Shown here in pieces: positions 47,784 to 58,224 of a stretch of DNA of 64,000 nt. How positions within the stretch are numbered: the stretch's first letter is position 1; every line of letters begins with the position of its first letter. This DNA is from Corynebacterium sp. NML98-0116 (GTDB lineage: Bacteria > Actinomycetota > Actinomycetes > Mycobacteriales > Mycobacteriaceae). Both the position numbers and the translations under genes were made by a program. Location of the stretch: the NCBI RefSeq assembly GCF_001767255.1, contig NZ_CP017639.1, positions 1,014,875 through 1,078,874 of the forward strand, read 5' to 3'. The notes beneath the pieces were generated by a model. It saw only the letters and a list, made by a program, of their open reading frames with translations. It did no database searches and was not told the DNA's origin.

Positions 47784-48700
47784 AGCACCTGATTTCGATC
47801 GACGATCTCAGCGTTAACGACATTCACCTCATCATGGATGAGGCAGATCGGTTCCGAGAAACCCTCGAGGGTCGCGAGATTAAAAAGCTACCAACGCTGC
47901 GTGGACGTACGATCTTCACGCTGTTTTACGAGAATTCAACGCGCACGCGCTCCTCATTCGAGACTGCAGGTAAGTGGATGAGCGCTGACGTCATCAATAT
48001 TTCTGCGTCCTCTTCTTCCGTGAAGAAGGGCGAGTCGCTGAAGGATACGGCCTCGACGATCGCTGCAGTCGGCGCTGACGCCATTGTCGTTCGCCACCCA
48101 TCGTCTGGAGCAGCGAAACTCATTGCTGACTGGGTTCCTAATGTATCTGTCGTCAATGCGGGCGATGGCCAGAACCAGCACCCGACGCAGGCGCTCCTTG
48201 ATGCGGTAACGATGCGTCAGAAGATTGGTGAAATCGCCGGCAAGAAAATCATCATTGTCGGCGATATTTTGCATTCAAGGGTCGCACGCTCCAACGTGCA
48301 ACTGCTGTCGAAGCTTGGCGCGGATGTCGTACTCGTTGCACCACCAACCCTGTTGCCAGTTGGGGCGGAGTACTGGCCATGCCGTATCAGCTACGACTTT
48401 GATGCCGAGATTCCAGACGCGGACGTTGTAATGATGCTGCGCGTTCAGGCAGAGCGTATGCATGGCGGGTTTTTCCCATCGCACCGCGAGTACGCCACGC
48501 TGTTCGGACTCAGCAAACAGCGAGCACAGCAAATGAAACCTGGCGCCATCATCATGCACCCGGGCCCAATGCTGCGCGGTATGGAAATCAACTTTGATGT
48601 TGCAGACCGCGAAAATACTGCTGTACTGCAGCAGGTCTCAAATGGTGTTTATACGCGAATGGCTGTGCTGTTCGCTTTGTTGGCTGGAGAGGATAGCTAG
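47780..48700 (+). CDS. pyrB: Aspartate carbamoyltransferase catalytic chain
   Basis: 306 residues. Carbamoyl-phosphate binding [26 protein letters not shown], and the C-terminal HPGPMLRG are diagnostic. It makes N-carbamoyl-aspartate. No pyrI regulatory chain is present, as usual in this group. Confidence 0.97.
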   Translation: MKHLISIDDLSVNDIHLIMDEADRFRETLEGREIKKLPTLRGRTIFTLFYENSTRTRSSFETAGKWMSADVINISASSSSVKKGESLKDTASTIAAVGADAIVVRHPSSGAAKLIADWVPNVSVVNAGDGQNQHPTQALLDAVTMRQKIGEIAGKKIIIVGDILHSRVARSNVQLLSKLGADVVLVAPPTLLPVGAEYWPCRISYDFDAEIPDADVVMMLRVQAERMHGGFFPSHREYATLFGLSKQRAQQMKPGAIIMHPGPMLRGMEINFDVADRENTAVLQQVSNGVYTRMAVLFALLAGEDS

Positions 48701-48702
48701 AA

Positions 48703-49983
48703 ATGTCAGTAATTGCATTGACAAACGTTCGGCCATACGGCGAATCCACCGTAAACGTCCTGATCAAAGATGGGCAGATTGCTTCGGTAGGGGAAGACGT
48801 CGATACCTCGAAGGCTGACGAAGTACTAGATGGTCAGGGTTGGGTGCTGCTGCCTGGCCTGGTGGACATGCACGTCCACCTCCGTGAGCCGGGCAGGGAA
48901 GATACGGAAACCATCGCCACAGGTTCCGACGCAGCTGCGAAGGGCGGTTTTACAGCCGTGTTTACGATGGCTAATACGCGGCCGGTGATTGACCAACCAT
49001 TCCTTGCTGAAGCGGTGTGGAACAAGGGGCAAAGCTACGGTAAGTGTGACGTGTACCCGGTTGGATCTATCACGCAAGGGCTTGAGGGCAAGCAGCTCAC
49101 CGAGATGGGATTGATGTCGAAGTCCCATGTTCGTATGTTCTCGGACGACGGAAAATGCGTGAACGATCCACAAATCATGCGGCGCGCAATTGAATATGCG
49201 AAAGCATATGATGTGCTGCTCGCACAACACGCCGAGGATCACCGTCTGACTGAAGACGCCAGCGCTCACGAAGGGCCAATGGCTGCGAAGCTGGGCCTTC
49301 GTGGATGGCCGCGCGTAGCTGAAGAATCGATTGTCGCCAGGGATATGATCATGTCGCGCGATTACGGCGGACGTCTCCACGTCTGCCACGCTTCGACGGA
49401 AGGAACTGTTCAGCTCTTGCGCCTGGCGAAGCAGCATTCCTCAAAGATTACGGCGGAGGTTACACCGCACCATCTGCTGTTGACAGATGAGAAGCTGGAA
49501 ACGTTTAACGGAAACTTCCGGGTAAACCCGCCGCTGCGTGAGCACAGAGACACAATTGCGCTTCGTGACGCTTTGCTGAACGGGATTATTGACGTAGTTG
49601 CGACGGACCATGCCCCGCACGGTTCGGAAGAAAAGTGTGTGGAGTTTGAACACGCGAAGCCAGGCATGCTGGGGCTCGAGACATCGCTGGCAATCATCGC
49701 GCGTGTCTTCGTTGAAGCGGGGTTGGCGGACTGGCGGTTCGTCGCAAAGGTAATGAGTGAGAGACCAGCTGAGATTTTGAGGCTGGAGGACCAGGGGAGA
49801 CCGATTACTGCTGGCGAACCAGCAAACCTCACCTTGGTCGACCCTAATTCGCCGTGGACGGTAGAGCCGGAAGAGTTGGCGTCGAAAGCCTCGAACACAC
49901 CATACGAGGGAATGCAGTTCAATGCGCAGGTCAAAATGACGATGCTGCGTGGAGCTATTACGTACCAAGCTGATAACGAGTAA
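48703..49983 (+). CDS. pyrC: Dihydroorotase
   Basis: 426 residues, class I type. The metal ligands are in [23 protein letters not shown] and [12 protein letters not shown]. It closes carbamoyl-aspartate to dihydroorotate. It starts 2 nt after pyrB. The dihydroorotate dehydrogenase and pyrE genes needed for the next steps are not in this window. Confidence 0.97.
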   Translation: MSVIALTNVRPYGESTVNVLIKDGQIASVGEDVDTSKADEVLDGQGWVLLPGLVDMHVHLREPGREDTETIATGSDAAAKGGFTAVFTMANTRPVIDQPFLAEAVWNKGQSYGKCDVYPVGSITQGLEGKQLTEMGLMSKSHVRMFSDDGKCVNDPQIMRRAIEYAKAYDVLLAQHAEDHRLTEDASAHEGPMAAKLGLRGWPRVAEESIVARDMIMSRDYGGRLHVCHASTEGTVQLLRLAKQHSSKITAEVTPHHLLLTDEKLETFNGNFRVNPPLREHRDTIALRDALLNGIIDVVATDHAPHGSEEKCVEFEHAKPGMLGLETSLAIIARVFVEAGLADWRFVAKVMSERPAEILRLEDQGRPITAGEPANLTLVDPNSPWTVEPEELASKASNTPYEGMQFNAQVKMTMLRGAITYQADNE

Positions 49984-49997
49984 AGGACCTAAACAAT

Positions 49998-51143
49998 ATG
50001 GTTAATGAACGTATCCCAGCGCTTCTCGTGCTTGGCGACGGAAAGGTTTTTCGAGGCTTCTCATTTGGGGCGAAGAAGCAGGTCTTCGGAGAGGCAGTGT
50101 TTAGCACCGCGATGACGGGGTACCAGGAAACGATGACTGACCCGTCCTACCACAAGCAGATCGTGACCCTTACAGCCCCACAGATCGGCAACACCGGTTG
50201 GAACGACGAAGACAATGAGTCCCACGACAACAAGATCTGGGCTGCTGGCCTTGTGATCCGCGATCTTTCCACCGTGCACTCGAGCTGGCGCGCAAAGCGC
50301 AGCCTTGCAGAACAGATGGAAAACGAAGGTATCCCGGGCATCTACGGGGTGGACACCCGTACTCTGGTGCGTCATCTCCGCAATCACGGCTCTATTGCGG
50401 CAGGAGTTTTCGTCAGTGAAGACACCGAGCGTCCAGTCGATGAGCTAGTGAAGCTGGTGAACGAGCAGCCTGCGATGGCTGGGGCAGACCTCAGCGAAGA
50501 GGTCTCGACGAAGCAGCCGTACACTATCCCCGCTGAAGGCGAGAAGCGTTACACCGTCGTCGCCTACGATATGGGTATTAAGACTGCTACGCCTATGCAG
50601 TTTGCACAACGGGGCATTGAGACCGTCGTGGTGCCGGCAAATACTCAGCTAAAGGATATTGAACAGTACCGACCGGATGGTGTGTTCGTCTCGAACGGTC
50701 CAGGAGACCCATCCACCGCAGACGAAATGGTGGCGATTGTTCGCGATATTATCGCTGCTGAGATTCCGTTCTTCGGGATCTGCTTCGGTAACCAAATCTT
50801 AGGTCGTGCGCTTGGCCTCGAGACATACAAGCTGCGCTATGGCCACCGGGGAGTCAACGTTCCGGTGAAGAACCTGCGCACGGGAAAGATTGATATCACG
50901 AGCCAAAATCACGGTTTTGCCCTCCGCGGCAAGGAAGGCGACACATTCGAGACAGATTTCGGCCCGGCGTCCATCACACATGTCTGCCTGAACGATGGCA
51001 CCGTCGAAGGCGTGGCATTGGACAACAACATGGCGTACTCCGTGCAGTATCACCCCGAATCAGCCGCCGGACCGCACGATGCGAACCCGCTGTTTGACCA
51101 GTTCATCTCGTTGATGGACTCGAAGAGCCCGAACAACCAGTAA
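49998..51143 (+). CDS. carA: Carbamoyl-phosphate synthase small (glutaminase) chain
   Basis: 381 residues. The N-terminal small-chain domain (FSTAMTGYQETMTDPSYHKQ) is followed by a class I glutaminase with the nucleophile in FFGICFGNQILGRALG, the H in QYHPES and neighbouring NGPGDPS. It supplies ammonia to CarB. AAAGGACC precedes the ATG. Confidence 0.97.
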   Translation: MVNERIPALLVLGDGKVFRGFSFGAKKQVFGEAVFSTAMTGYQETMTDPSYHKQIVTLTAPQIGNTGWNDEDNESHDNKIWAAGLVIRDLSTVHSSWRAKRSLAEQMENEGIPGIYGVDTRTLVRHLRNHGSIAAGVFVSEDTERPVDELVKLVNEQPAMAGADLSEEVSTKQPYTIPAEGEKRYTVVAYDMGIKTATPMQFAQRGIETVVVPANTQLKDIEQYRPDGVFVSNGPGDPSTADEMVAIVRDIIAAEIPFFGICFGNQILGRALGLETYKLRYGHRGVNVPVKNLRTGKIDITSQNHGFALRGKEGDTFETDFGPASITHVCLNDGTVEGVALDNNMAYSVQYHPESAAGPHDANPLFDQFISLMDSKSPNNQ

Positions 51144-51167
51144 CCAGCATTAGAGGAGATTCACACA

Positions 51168-54100
51168 ATGAAGCGCGAAGATATCAACCATGTGATGGTT
51201 ATTGGCTCCGGGCCAATCGTTATTGGCCAGGCGTGCGAGTTTGATTACTCGGGGACGCAGGCGTGCCGCGTCCTGAAGGAAGAAGGTCTACGAGTCACAC
51301 TCATTAACTCGAACCCGGCAACGATCATGACGGACCCGGAGTTTGCGGATCACACCTATGTTGAGCCGATTGACCCAAGCTACATCGACATGATCTTGGC
51401 CCGTGAAGCAGAGCAGGGGCATCCAGTCGATGCGATTCTGCCAACGCTCGGCGGTCAAACTGCCTTGAACGCAGCGATCCAACTTGAGCGCCAGGGTATC
51501 CTGGCAAAGCATAACGTGGAGCTTATTGGCGCAAACATCGATGCAATTGAGCGCGGTGAGGATCGGCAGAAGTTCAAGGACATCGTCGAGAAGATCGGCG
51601 GTGAATCTGCCCGCTCACGCGTGTGCTACTCGATGGGTGAAGTCCACGAGACTGTCCAGGAGCTTGGGCTTCCGGTCGTTGTCCGTCCTTCCTTCACCAT
51701 GGGCGGTCTTGGCTCTGGTCTCGCGTTCACCATGGAGGACCTTGACCGCATCGCAGGTGGAGGACTTGACGCCTCCCCGGAGGCAAATGTGCTGATCGAG
51801 GAGTCTATTCTCGGCTGGAAAGAGTTCGAGCTTGAGCTTGTCCGCGACCGCAATGACAACGTCATAGTGGTCGCCTCAATCGAGAACGTTGATGCGCTTG
51901 GTGTCCACACAGGTGACTCTGTCACCGTCGCGCCGGCTATGACGCTGACGGATAGGGAGTTTCAGACCATGCGTGATCAGGGTATCGCCATTATCCGCGA
52001 AGTGGGCGTCGATACGGGTGGCTGCAATATTCAGTTCGCGGTGAACCCAACTGACGGGCGCATCATCACAATTGAGATGAACCCACGTGTCTCTCGCTCT
52101 TCGGCTCTTGCGTCGAAGGCGACGGGCTTCCCGATTGCAAAGATCGCCTCCAAGCTGGCTATTGGCTACACGCTGGATGAGATTCAAAACGACATCACCG
52201 GGGTGACCCCAGCCGCGTTTGAGCCGACGCTCGACTACGTCATCGTCAAGATGCCTCGCTTTACGTTCGAGAAGTTCCCTGGATCAGACGAGACGTTGGG
52301 CACCTCGATGAAGGCTGTTGGCGAAGCAATGGGCATTGGGCGCAACTACATCCAAGGCTTGAATAAGGTCATGCGGTCAATGGAAGAGAAGCCGAACGGT
52401 TTCTGGACGAAGCCGGATAGCTACTTTGCTGAAGGCCGTGAGAATGATGTGGATGCTGTCCTCCAGGATCTGCGCGTCCCGACCGATAAGCGCATGTACG
52501 ATGTTGAACTCGCGCTGCGCTTGGGCGCGAGCATCGAGCAGGTCTACGAAGCCAGTGGGATTGACCCGTGGTTCCTCGCTGAGTTGGCAGCGCTCGTTGA
52601 GTTCCGCCAGGCGCTTATCGACGCCCCCGTTCTCGACGCTGAGCTGCTCCGCGAAGCGAAAGTTTTCGGGCTCTCTGATGCACAGATTGCCGCGCTTCGC
52701 CCTGAGCTAGCCGGCGAAGATGGCGTACGATCACTCCGGTGGTCTCTTGGTGTCCACCCTGTATACAAGACCGTTGATACTTGCGCGGGTGAGTTCGAAG
52801 CGCAGACGCCGTATCATTACTCCGCGTACGAATGGGATCCGGAGGCAGAGTCTGAGGTCGCCTCCTCCGATAAGGAGAAGGTGCTGATCCTGGGCTCAGG
52901 CCCGAATCGCATCGGTCAAGGCATCGAGTTTGACTACTCGTGCGTCCACGCCGCGCTGGAGCTCTCGCGGGTTGGCTACGAGACAGTGATGATCAACTGC
53001 AACCCGGAGACCGTTTCCACTGACTACGACACGGCTGACAGGCTCTACTTCGAGCCTCTGACCTTCGAAGATGTCATGGAGATCTATCGCGCTGAGTCTC
53101 TGTCTGGCACGGTTGCAGGGGTTATCGTGCAGTTGGGTGGTCAGACGCCACTCGGGCTCGCGCAGCGACTCGCTGACGCCGGGGTACCGGTAGTCGGAAC
53201 TACCCCCGAGGCCATCGATTCCGCGGAAGACCGCGGCGAGTTTGGCAAGGTGCTCGACGCTGCCAAACTGCCTGCGCCAGCGTACGGTACCGCCGTTTCT
53301 TTCGAAGAGGCACGTCGAGTAGCAAATGAGATTGGATACCCCGTCCTTGTTCGTCCTTCCTACGTGCTGGGCGGCCGAGGCATGGAGATTGTCTACGACG
53401 AGCAAAGCCTTGAAGACTACATCAATCGCGCAACCGAACTCTCGCCGGATCACCCTGTGCTTGTTGACCGCTTCCTGGATTCCGCAATTGAGATCGACGT
53501 CGACGTGCTGTCGGATGGTAAGGACGTCTACCTCGGTGGCGTCATGGAACACATCGAGGAAGCCGGCATCCACTCCGGCGATTCGGCTTGTGCACTGCCT
53601 CCGATGACCATTGGGCCAGAGGACATTGAAAAGGTGCGTCGTTCTGCAGAGGCGTTGGCGCACGGTATCGGTGTTACTGGTCTGATGAACGTACAGTTCG
53701 CGTTGAAAGACGACATCCTCTACGTCATTGAAGCCAACCCGCGTGCGTCGCGAACCGTTCCTTTCGTGTCGAAGGCGACCGGCGTACACCTAGCCAAGGC
53801 GGCTGCTCGTGTGATGATGGGTGCGACCATCGCAGAGCTGAAGGCCGAAGAGATGATCCCGAGTGACTACGACGGTGGCTCGCTGCCACTTGATCACCCA
53901 ATCGCAGTGAAAGAGGCCGTGTTGCCGTTCAACCGCTTCCGTCGGCCGGACGGAGCGATGCTCGACACCATCCTTGGTCCAGAGATGAAGTCGACTGGCG
54001 AAGTGATGGGCTTAGCGCCGTCGTTCGGAGTTGCCTACGCGAAGGCTGAGGCAGCAGCCTTTGGCGCACTTCCGACGGAAGGCACAGTATTCGTTTCTGT

Positions 54101-54518
54101 CGCTAACCGTGACAAGAGAACCCTGATTTTCCCAATTCAGCGCCTTTCCACAATGGGATTCAAGATTCTGGCTACAGGCGGCACAGCCCAAATGCTGCGA
54201 AGGAATGGGATCCCTTGCGAGATCGTATTGAAGGCCTCAGACGTCCGAAACGGGGCGGAAGGCAAATCGATCGTCGACTGCATTAACGATGGTGAGATTG
54301 ACCTGATTCTGAACACGCCCGCAGGATCTTCAGGTGCACGCCACGACGGATACGATATCCGCGCCGCAGCCGTTGCACACGGCGTACCACTCATGACGAC
54401 AGTTCAGGGCGTTACCGCCGCGGTCCAAGGTATCGAAGCGCTTCGTGACAATGAAATCGCTGTCATGAGCCTTCAGGAACTTGAGTCCGAAACTCGGACT
54501 GAGAACGGAGATAAGTAG
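51168..54518 (+). CDS. carB: Carbamoyl-phosphate synthase large chain
   Basis: 1116 residues with two homologous ATP-grasp halves (each starting with a GSGP..IGQ..EFDY loop), an oligomerisation domain between them, and a C-terminal MGS-like allosteric domain carrying [18 protein letters not shown]. It forms carbamoyl phosphate for both pyrimidines and arginine. AGAGGAG lies 8 nt before the ATG. Confidence 0.98.
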   Translation: MKREDINHVMVIGSGPIVIGQACEFDYSGTQACRVLKEEGLRVTLINSNPATIMTDPEFADHTYVEPIDPSYIDMILAREAEQGHPVDAILPTLGGQTALNAAIQLERQGILAKHNVELIGANIDAIERGEDRQKFKDIVEKIGGESARSRVCYSMGEVHETVQELGLPVVVRPSFTMGGLGSGLAFTMEDLDRIAGGGLDASPEANVLIEESILGWKEFELELVRDRNDNVIVVASIENVDALGVHTGDSVTVAPAMTLTDREFQTMRDQGIAIIREVGVDTGGCNIQFAVNPTDGRIITIEMNPRVSRSSALASKATGFPIAKIASKLAIGYTLDEIQNDITGVTPAAFEPTLDYVIVKMPRFTFEKFPGSDETLGTSMKAVGEAMGIGRNYIQGLNKVMRSMEEKPNGFWTKPDSYFAEGRENDVDAVLQDLRVPTDKRMYDVELALRLGASIEQVYEASGIDPWFLAELAALVEFRQALIDAPVLDAELLREAKVFGLSDAQIAALRPELAGEDGVRSLRWSLGVHPVYKTVDTCAGEFEAQTPYHYSAYEWDPEAESEVASSDKEKVLILGSGPNRIGQGIEFDYSCVHAALELSRVGYETVMINCNPETVSTDYDTADRLYFEPLTFEDVMEIYRAESLSGTVAGVIVQLGGQTPLGLAQRLADAGVPVVGTTPEAIDSAEDRGEFGKVLDAAKLPAPAYGTAVSFEEARRVANEIGYPVLVRPSYVLGGRGMEIVYDEQSLEDYINRATELSPDHPVLVDRFLDSAIEIDVDVLSDGKDVYLGGVMEHIEEAGIHSGDSACALPPMTIGPEDIEKVRRSAEALAHGIGVTGLMNVQFALKDDILYVIEANPRASRTVPFVSKATGVHLAKAAARVMMGATIAELKAEEMIPSDYDGGSLPLDHPIAVKEAVLPFNRFRRPDGAMLDTILGPEMKSTGEVMGLAPSFGVAYAKAEAAAFGALPTEGTVFVSVANRDKRTLIFPIQRLSTMGFKILATGGTAQMLRRNGIPCEIVLKASDVRNGAEGKSIVDCINDGEIDLILNTPAGSSGARHDGYDIRAAAVAHGVPLMTTVQGVTAAVQGIEALRDNEIAVMSLQELESETRTENGDK

Positions 54519-54520
54519 CC

Positions 54521-55321
54521 GTGTCCTTTGCGCTCGACTTGCACAGTGCTGCCCGTGAACACGGGCAGCTGTGTGTGGGCATCGACCCGCATGCACAGAT
54601 CCTTGAGCAGTGGGGTCTCCCAGATACCGTAGATGGCCTTGCCGCGTTTTCCGATGCCTGCGTTGAGGCGTTTGCTGGCCATGCAGCTGTGGTCAAGCCA
54701 CAGGTCGCGTTTTATGAACGATTTGGATCCGCAGGCTTCGGCGTCCTAGAGCGACTCATTCAACGCTTCCGGGAGTCACGAACGCTTGTGATAGCAGATG
54801 CGAAGCGAGGGGATATCGGTTCGACAATGCAAGGGTATGCCGACGCTTGGCTTCGACCGGGATCGCCCCTAGAAGTGGATGCCCTCACGCTGACTCCGTT
54901 TCTTGGCGTTGGTTCCCTTGCCCCTGCAATCAACACTGCCTTCGAGTATGGGAAAGGAGTATTTGTTATGGCTGCTAACTCGAACCCGGAGGCGCAGGAG
55001 TTCCAATCTCAACAGATAGACGGTGTAACAATTGCGCAGCAGATGGTTGATGCCTGTGAGGCGCTGAATAGCACGCACCGTTCAGATGTGGGGATTGTGG
55101 TGGGGGCGACGCTCTCATACGCGCTTGATCTTTCGAGGTTTACTGGGCCAGTCCTTATGCCAGGCGTTGGCGCACAAGGGGCTAGCTTTAACGACGTTCG
55201 TGAGATCGCGGGGAAGAGAGTTGGGCAGTTTTATCCCAATATGTCACGTGGGATTCTTACTGCTGGTCCGGACCCAGATGAACTGCGAAAACGTGCTGTT
55301 GACCAGGCGAATTGGCAATAG
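54521..55321 (+). CDS. pyrF: Orotidine-5'-phosphate decarboxylase, type 2
   Basis: 266 residues. The catalytic Lys/Asp network is in ADAKRGDIGSTMQGYAD, with CVGIDPH at the N terminus, MAANSNPEAQ in the middle and VLMPGVGAQG near the end; this is the longer type 2 form usual in actinobacteria. It decarboxylates OMP to UMP, the last step. GTG start 2 nt after carB. Confidence 0.95.
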   Translation: MSFALDLHSAAREHGQLCVGIDPHAQILEQWGLPDTVDGLAAFSDACVEAFAGHAAVVKPQVAFYERFGSAGFGVLERLIQRFRESRTLVIADAKRGDIGSTMQGYADAWLRPGSPLEVDALTLTPFLGVGSLAPAINTAFEYGKGVFVMAANSNPEAQEFQSQQIDGVTIAQQMVDACEALNSTHRSDVGIVVGATLSYALDLSRFTGPVLMPGVGAQGASFNDVREIAGKRVGQFYPNMSRGILTAGPDPDELRKRAVDQANWQ

Positions 55322-55335
55322 GGACAGCTCGTATT

Positions 55336-55359
55336 TACCAGATTGCATAATTGCTGGTA
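55336..55359 (+). terminator. Weak hairpin after pyrF
   Basis: TACCAG (55336-55341) and CTGGTA (55354-55359) pair around a 12-nt loop, followed by GTTTAGTT. It may end the pyr operon; the stem is short. Confidence 0.4.
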
Positions 55360-55538
55360 GTTTAGTTGCGTCGATGCGTTGACGTGGCTAAACGCCATGC
55401 AATACATCATGAAGAAAACTTCCTAGTGCTACACTGGCTCGGAGCCGCTTGCTTAGTCCGGTACTATCGGGGCTGGTAAATCGCGGTCCGGTGCCAAAGC
55501 ACTGGAGCAATAGAACTACTATCTACATGGAGGAAACC

Positions 55539-55862
55539 GTGGCACTTCCACAGTTGACCGATGAGCAGCGCAAGGCAGCACTTGAGAAGGCAGCAGAAGC
55601 GCGTAAGCAGCGTGCAGAGCTGAAGGCTTCGCTGAAGCGCGGCGACACGAACCTCGCTGAGGTTTTGGAGAAGGCAGCTACCGATGAAATCATCGGTAAG
55701 ACCAAGGTCTCTGCGCTCCTGGAGGCTCTGCCAAAGGTTGGCAAGGTGAAGGCTCGCGAGATCATGGAAGAGCTTGAGATTGCACAGACGCGTCGTCTGC
55801 GCGGTCTGGGTGACCGTCAGCGCCGTGCCCTGCTTGAGCGCTTTGGTTTCTCCGAGGACTAA
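55539..55862 (+). CDS. mihF: Actinobacterial integration host factor mIHF
   Basis: 107 residues, small and basic. [24 protein letters not shown] leads into an H2TH-like DNA-binding fold with [20 protein letters not shown] and [18 protein letters not shown]. It bends DNA and supports nucleoid organisation and phage-type integration; actinobacteria encode it just before gmk. GTG start with GGAGGAAA upstream. The 217-nt region before it holds no gene; TACACT at 55430 and TACTAT at 55460 are -10 candidates, giving a leader of roughly 70-100 nt. Confidence 0.95.
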   Translation: MALPQLTDEQRKAALEKAAEARKQRAELKASLKRGDTNLAEVLEKAATDEIIGKTKVSALLEALPKVGKVKAREIMEELEIAQTRRLRGLGDRQRRALLERFGFSED

Positions 55863-55866
55863 TCCA

Positions 55867-56460
55867 GTGTCGACTCCCACTTCACGCGGTAATCTCGTAG
55901 TTCTGGCCGGCCCGTCAGCGGTAGGGAAGTCAACCGTTGTGCAGCGCTTGCGCACAGAAGTTCCTGAACTGTACTTCTCTGTCTCAATGACAACGCGCGC
56001 ACCTCGGCCGGGCGAACAGGACGGCAAGGATTACTTCTTTGTTACGCCCGATGAGTTCCAACAGAAGATTGATTCGGGCGAGATGCTTGAGTGGGCAGAT
56101 ATCCATGGAGGGCTCCAGCGCTCCGGTACTCCAGCTTCTCCAGTGCGCGAGGCGTTGGAGGCTGGTCGGCCAGTCCTCGTCGAAGTCGACTTGGTTGGAG
56201 CTCGAAACATCAAAGGCTTGATGCCAGAGGCGGCCACCGTGTTCTTGGCCCCGCCGTCGTGGGAGATTCTTGTAGAGCGACTCACTGGCAGGGGCACGGA
56301 GACGCAAGAGGTGATCGAGCGTCGTCTGGAAACTGCCCGCAACGAGATTGCGGCACAGGACGAATTCGACAACGTCGTGGTCAATGACAACATCGATGAC
56401 GCTGTCGCTGCTATAGTGGACCTTCTTGTGGGGTCTGACGGCCGAGACACTGACAATTAA
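55867..56460 (+). CDS. gmk: Guanylate kinase
   Basis: 197 residues. P-loop [14 protein letters not shown], the GMP-binding [22 protein letters not shown] and the lid region are present. It phosphorylates GMP to GDP. GTG 55867 is 4 nt after mihF; start sites further upstream would lie inside mihF. No own ribosome binding site is obvious, so coupling to mihF is likely. Confidence 0.95.
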   Translation: MSTPTSRGNLVVLAGPSAVGKSTVVQRLRTEVPELYFSVSMTTRAPRPGEQDGKDYFFVTPDEFQQKIDSGEMLEWADIHGGLQRSGTPASPVREALEAGRPVLVEVDLVGARNIKGLMPEAATVFLAPPSWEILVERLTGRGTETQEVIERRLETARNEIAAQDEFDNVVVNDNIDDAVAAIVDLLVGSDGRDTDN

Positions 56461-56487
56461 TTGAAGTACAACGAGAAGTAGGTTGAA

Positions 56488-56799
56488 TTGAGCACGATCA
56501 ACAGCGATCTGTTGCAAGATGGCTCTGCGGGCGACGCGGAAGAAAAAGCATACGACACCCCTGATGGTATTACCGCACCCCCGATTGATGAGCTACTGAC
56601 GAAGGTTTCGTCGAAGTACGCCTTGGTAATCTTTGCGGCCAAGCGCGCCCGCCAAATCAACAGCTACTACCAGAACTCAGACGAGGGCGTTTTTGAGTTC
56701 ATCGGGCCATTGGTGACGCCAGAGCCGGGTGAGAAGCCGCTTTCGATCGCGCTTCGTGAGATCAACTCGAGTTTGCTCGAGCACGAAGAGGGCATGTAA
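56488..56799 (+). CDS. rpoZ: RNA polymerase omega subunit
   Basis: 103 residues. [35 protein letters not shown] and the late [12 protein letters not shown] match omega. It aids RNA polymerase assembly. The TTG start lacks a strong ribosome binding site (GAGAAG 9 nt upstream). It is followed by a terminator, so the mihF-gmk-rpoZ unit ends here. Confidence 0.93.
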   Translation: MSTINSDLLQDGSAGDAEEKAYDTPDGITAPPIDELLTKVSSKYALVIFAAKRARQINSYYQNSDEGVFEFIGPLVTPEPGEKPLSIALREINSSLLEHEEGM

Positions 56800-56827
56800 C
56801 TCCCCGCACCCTCATATCACACACTTG

Positions 56828-56867
56828 CCCCGCAGTGGCTCCCTAATGGAAGCGGCTGCGGGGTTTT
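56828..56867 (+). terminator. Terminator after rpoZ
   Basis: CCCCGCAG (56828-56835) pairs with CTGCGGGG (56856-56863), followed by TTTT. The coaBC -10 box begins only 4 nt later. Confidence 0.8.
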
Positions 56868-56870
56868 GCG

Positions 56871-56876
56871 TACACT
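56871..56876 (+). promoter_or_regulatory. Putative -10 box (TACACT) of coaBC
   Basis: TACACT is followed by CTTTTGCT (8 nt) and the ATG at 56885, with no ribosome binding site, so the transcript is probably leaderless. Confidence 0.5.
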
Positions 56877-56884
56877 CTTTTGCT

Positions 56885-58102
56885 ATGAACGAAGTGAGCA
56901 AGGTAGTCGTTGGCGTTTCGGGCGGTATCGCAGCGTACAAAGCCTGTCAGATTGTTCGCGGATTTCGCGAGCAAGGGGTTGACGTACGGGTTATTCCGAC
57001 AGAAAACGCCTTGAAGTTTGTAGGTGCGGCCACTTTTGAGGCGCTGTCTGGCGCTCCGGTAGACACTGATGTTTTTTCGCGCGTTGATGAGGTGCAGCAC
57101 GTACGAATCGGGCAGGATGCGGACGTCATTGTGGTGGCTCCAGCTACTGCAGACTTTCTGGCGCGCGTGGCTGGTGGGCGCGCTGATGATCTCTTAACTT
57201 CCACACTGCTCATGGCAACGTGTCCCGTCGTGCTTGCTCCGGCAATGCATACTGAGATGTGGAACAATCGCGCTACGCAACACAACGTGTCGGTCCTTCG
57301 CTCTCGGGGGTACACTGTACTGGAGCCAGCGCATGGGCGGCTGACGGGCAAGGACAGTGGGGCAGGTCGGCTTCTCGACCCCTCGCAGATTGTCAAGCTG
57401 ACAGAGACCGTGGCTGCTACCGGGCCAATTGAGCAAACGCTCAAGGGCAAAAGAGTGTTGATCAGTGCCGGAGGCACTCGGGAGCCACTTGATCCTGTCC
57501 GATTCTTGGGGAATCATTCCTCCGGCAAGCAAGGTTTTGCTCTGGCAGAGATTGCAGCACAAAGAGGTGCCCATGTTGATATCGTCGCGGGTGCCATTGA
57601 CCACTTGAGCATCCCCGCTGGTGCTGAGATACATCGTGTCACTACTGCTCTCCAGATGAATGAGGCGATGCGCAGCCTTGCTCCACAAGCCGACATCATC
57701 GTTATGGCTGCTGCTGTAGCTGATATGAGGCCACGGCATGCGGCGCAGAAGAAACTGAAGAAAGATGGCAACAGTCAAGAGCTTTCTCAGGTGGACCTGG
57801 TTGCAAACCCCGATATTTTGCAGGGACTTGGTGAGATGAGGAAAGAGGGGCTTACCTCTGCGACGATTGTTGGGTTCGCTGCGGAGACCGATAACGAACT
57901 TGAGAACGCCCGGCGCAAGCTGCAGCGCAAGGGAGTGGACGGTCTGATGGTGAATTCGGTGGCGCAAGGAGCTGTCTTCGGGCAGGCACACAATCAGGGG
58001 TGGTTCCTTGATAGTTCGGGTCGGGAACAGGCGATTCCGCATGGTACAAAGCTGGAAGTTGCAGTGCACCTGCTGGATAAGGTTGAGTCACTCCACATGT
58101 AG
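56885..58102 (+). CDS. coaBC: Phosphopantothenoylcysteine decarboxylase / phosphopantothenate-cysteine ligase
   Basis: 405 residues, bifunctional in coenzyme A synthesis. The N-terminal flavoprotein CoaC half has VGVSGGIAAYKACQIVR and the motif APAMHTEMWNN, with histidine at the position that is Asn in many bacteria, as I recall for other actinobacteria. The CoaB half begins at GKRVLISAGGTREPLDPVR with LGNHSSGKQGFALAEIA. Confidence 0.95.
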   Translation: MNEVSKVVVGVSGGIAAYKACQIVRGFREQGVDVRVIPTENALKFVGAATFEALSGAPVDTDVFSRVDEVQHVRIGQDADVIVVAPATADFLARVAGGRADDLLTSTLLMATCPVVLAPAMHTEMWNNRATQHNVSVLRSRGYTVLEPAHGRLTGKDSGAGRLLDPSQIVKLTETVAATGPIEQTLKGKRVLISAGGTREPLDPVRFLGNHSSGKQGFALAEIAAQRGAHVDIVAGAIDHLSIPAGAEIHRVTTALQMNEAMRSLAPQADIIVMAAAVADMRPRHAAQKKLKKDGNSQELSQVDLVANPDILQGLGEMRKEGLTSATIVGFAAETDNELENARRKLQRKGVDGLMVNSVAQGAVFGQAHNQGWFLDSSGREQAIPHGTKLEVAVHLLDKVESLHM

Positions 58103-58111
58103 AAACGACGT

Positions 58112-58140
58112 TTGAGTTATTAGACCGAGTGGTCTACTCT
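58112..58140 (+). promoter_or_regulatory. metK promoter with an McbR-type operator
   Basis: TTGAGT (58112-58117) and TACTCT (58135-58140) are 17 nt apart, a good promoter. Between and into the -10 lies TAGAC-CGAGTG-GTCTA (58121-58136), which matches exactly the TAGAC-N6-GTCTA operator of McbR, the TetR-type repressor of methionine and sulfur metabolism in Corynebacterium. Bound repressor would block RNA polymerase. The McbR gene is not in the window. Confidence 0.85.
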
Positions 58141-58224
58141 AAAGTGCATTGCATCAACGGTTGGCGATGGTACGTCTTCGCTGGCCATTCTCTGTAGGAA
58201 CGAAAGAGCAAAAGGAAGACCGCT

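Noticed and set aside
58103..58224. SAM riboswitch upstream of metK
   Set aside because: No SAM-I or SAM-IV type core is visible, and a complete McbR operator and promoter account for regulation.
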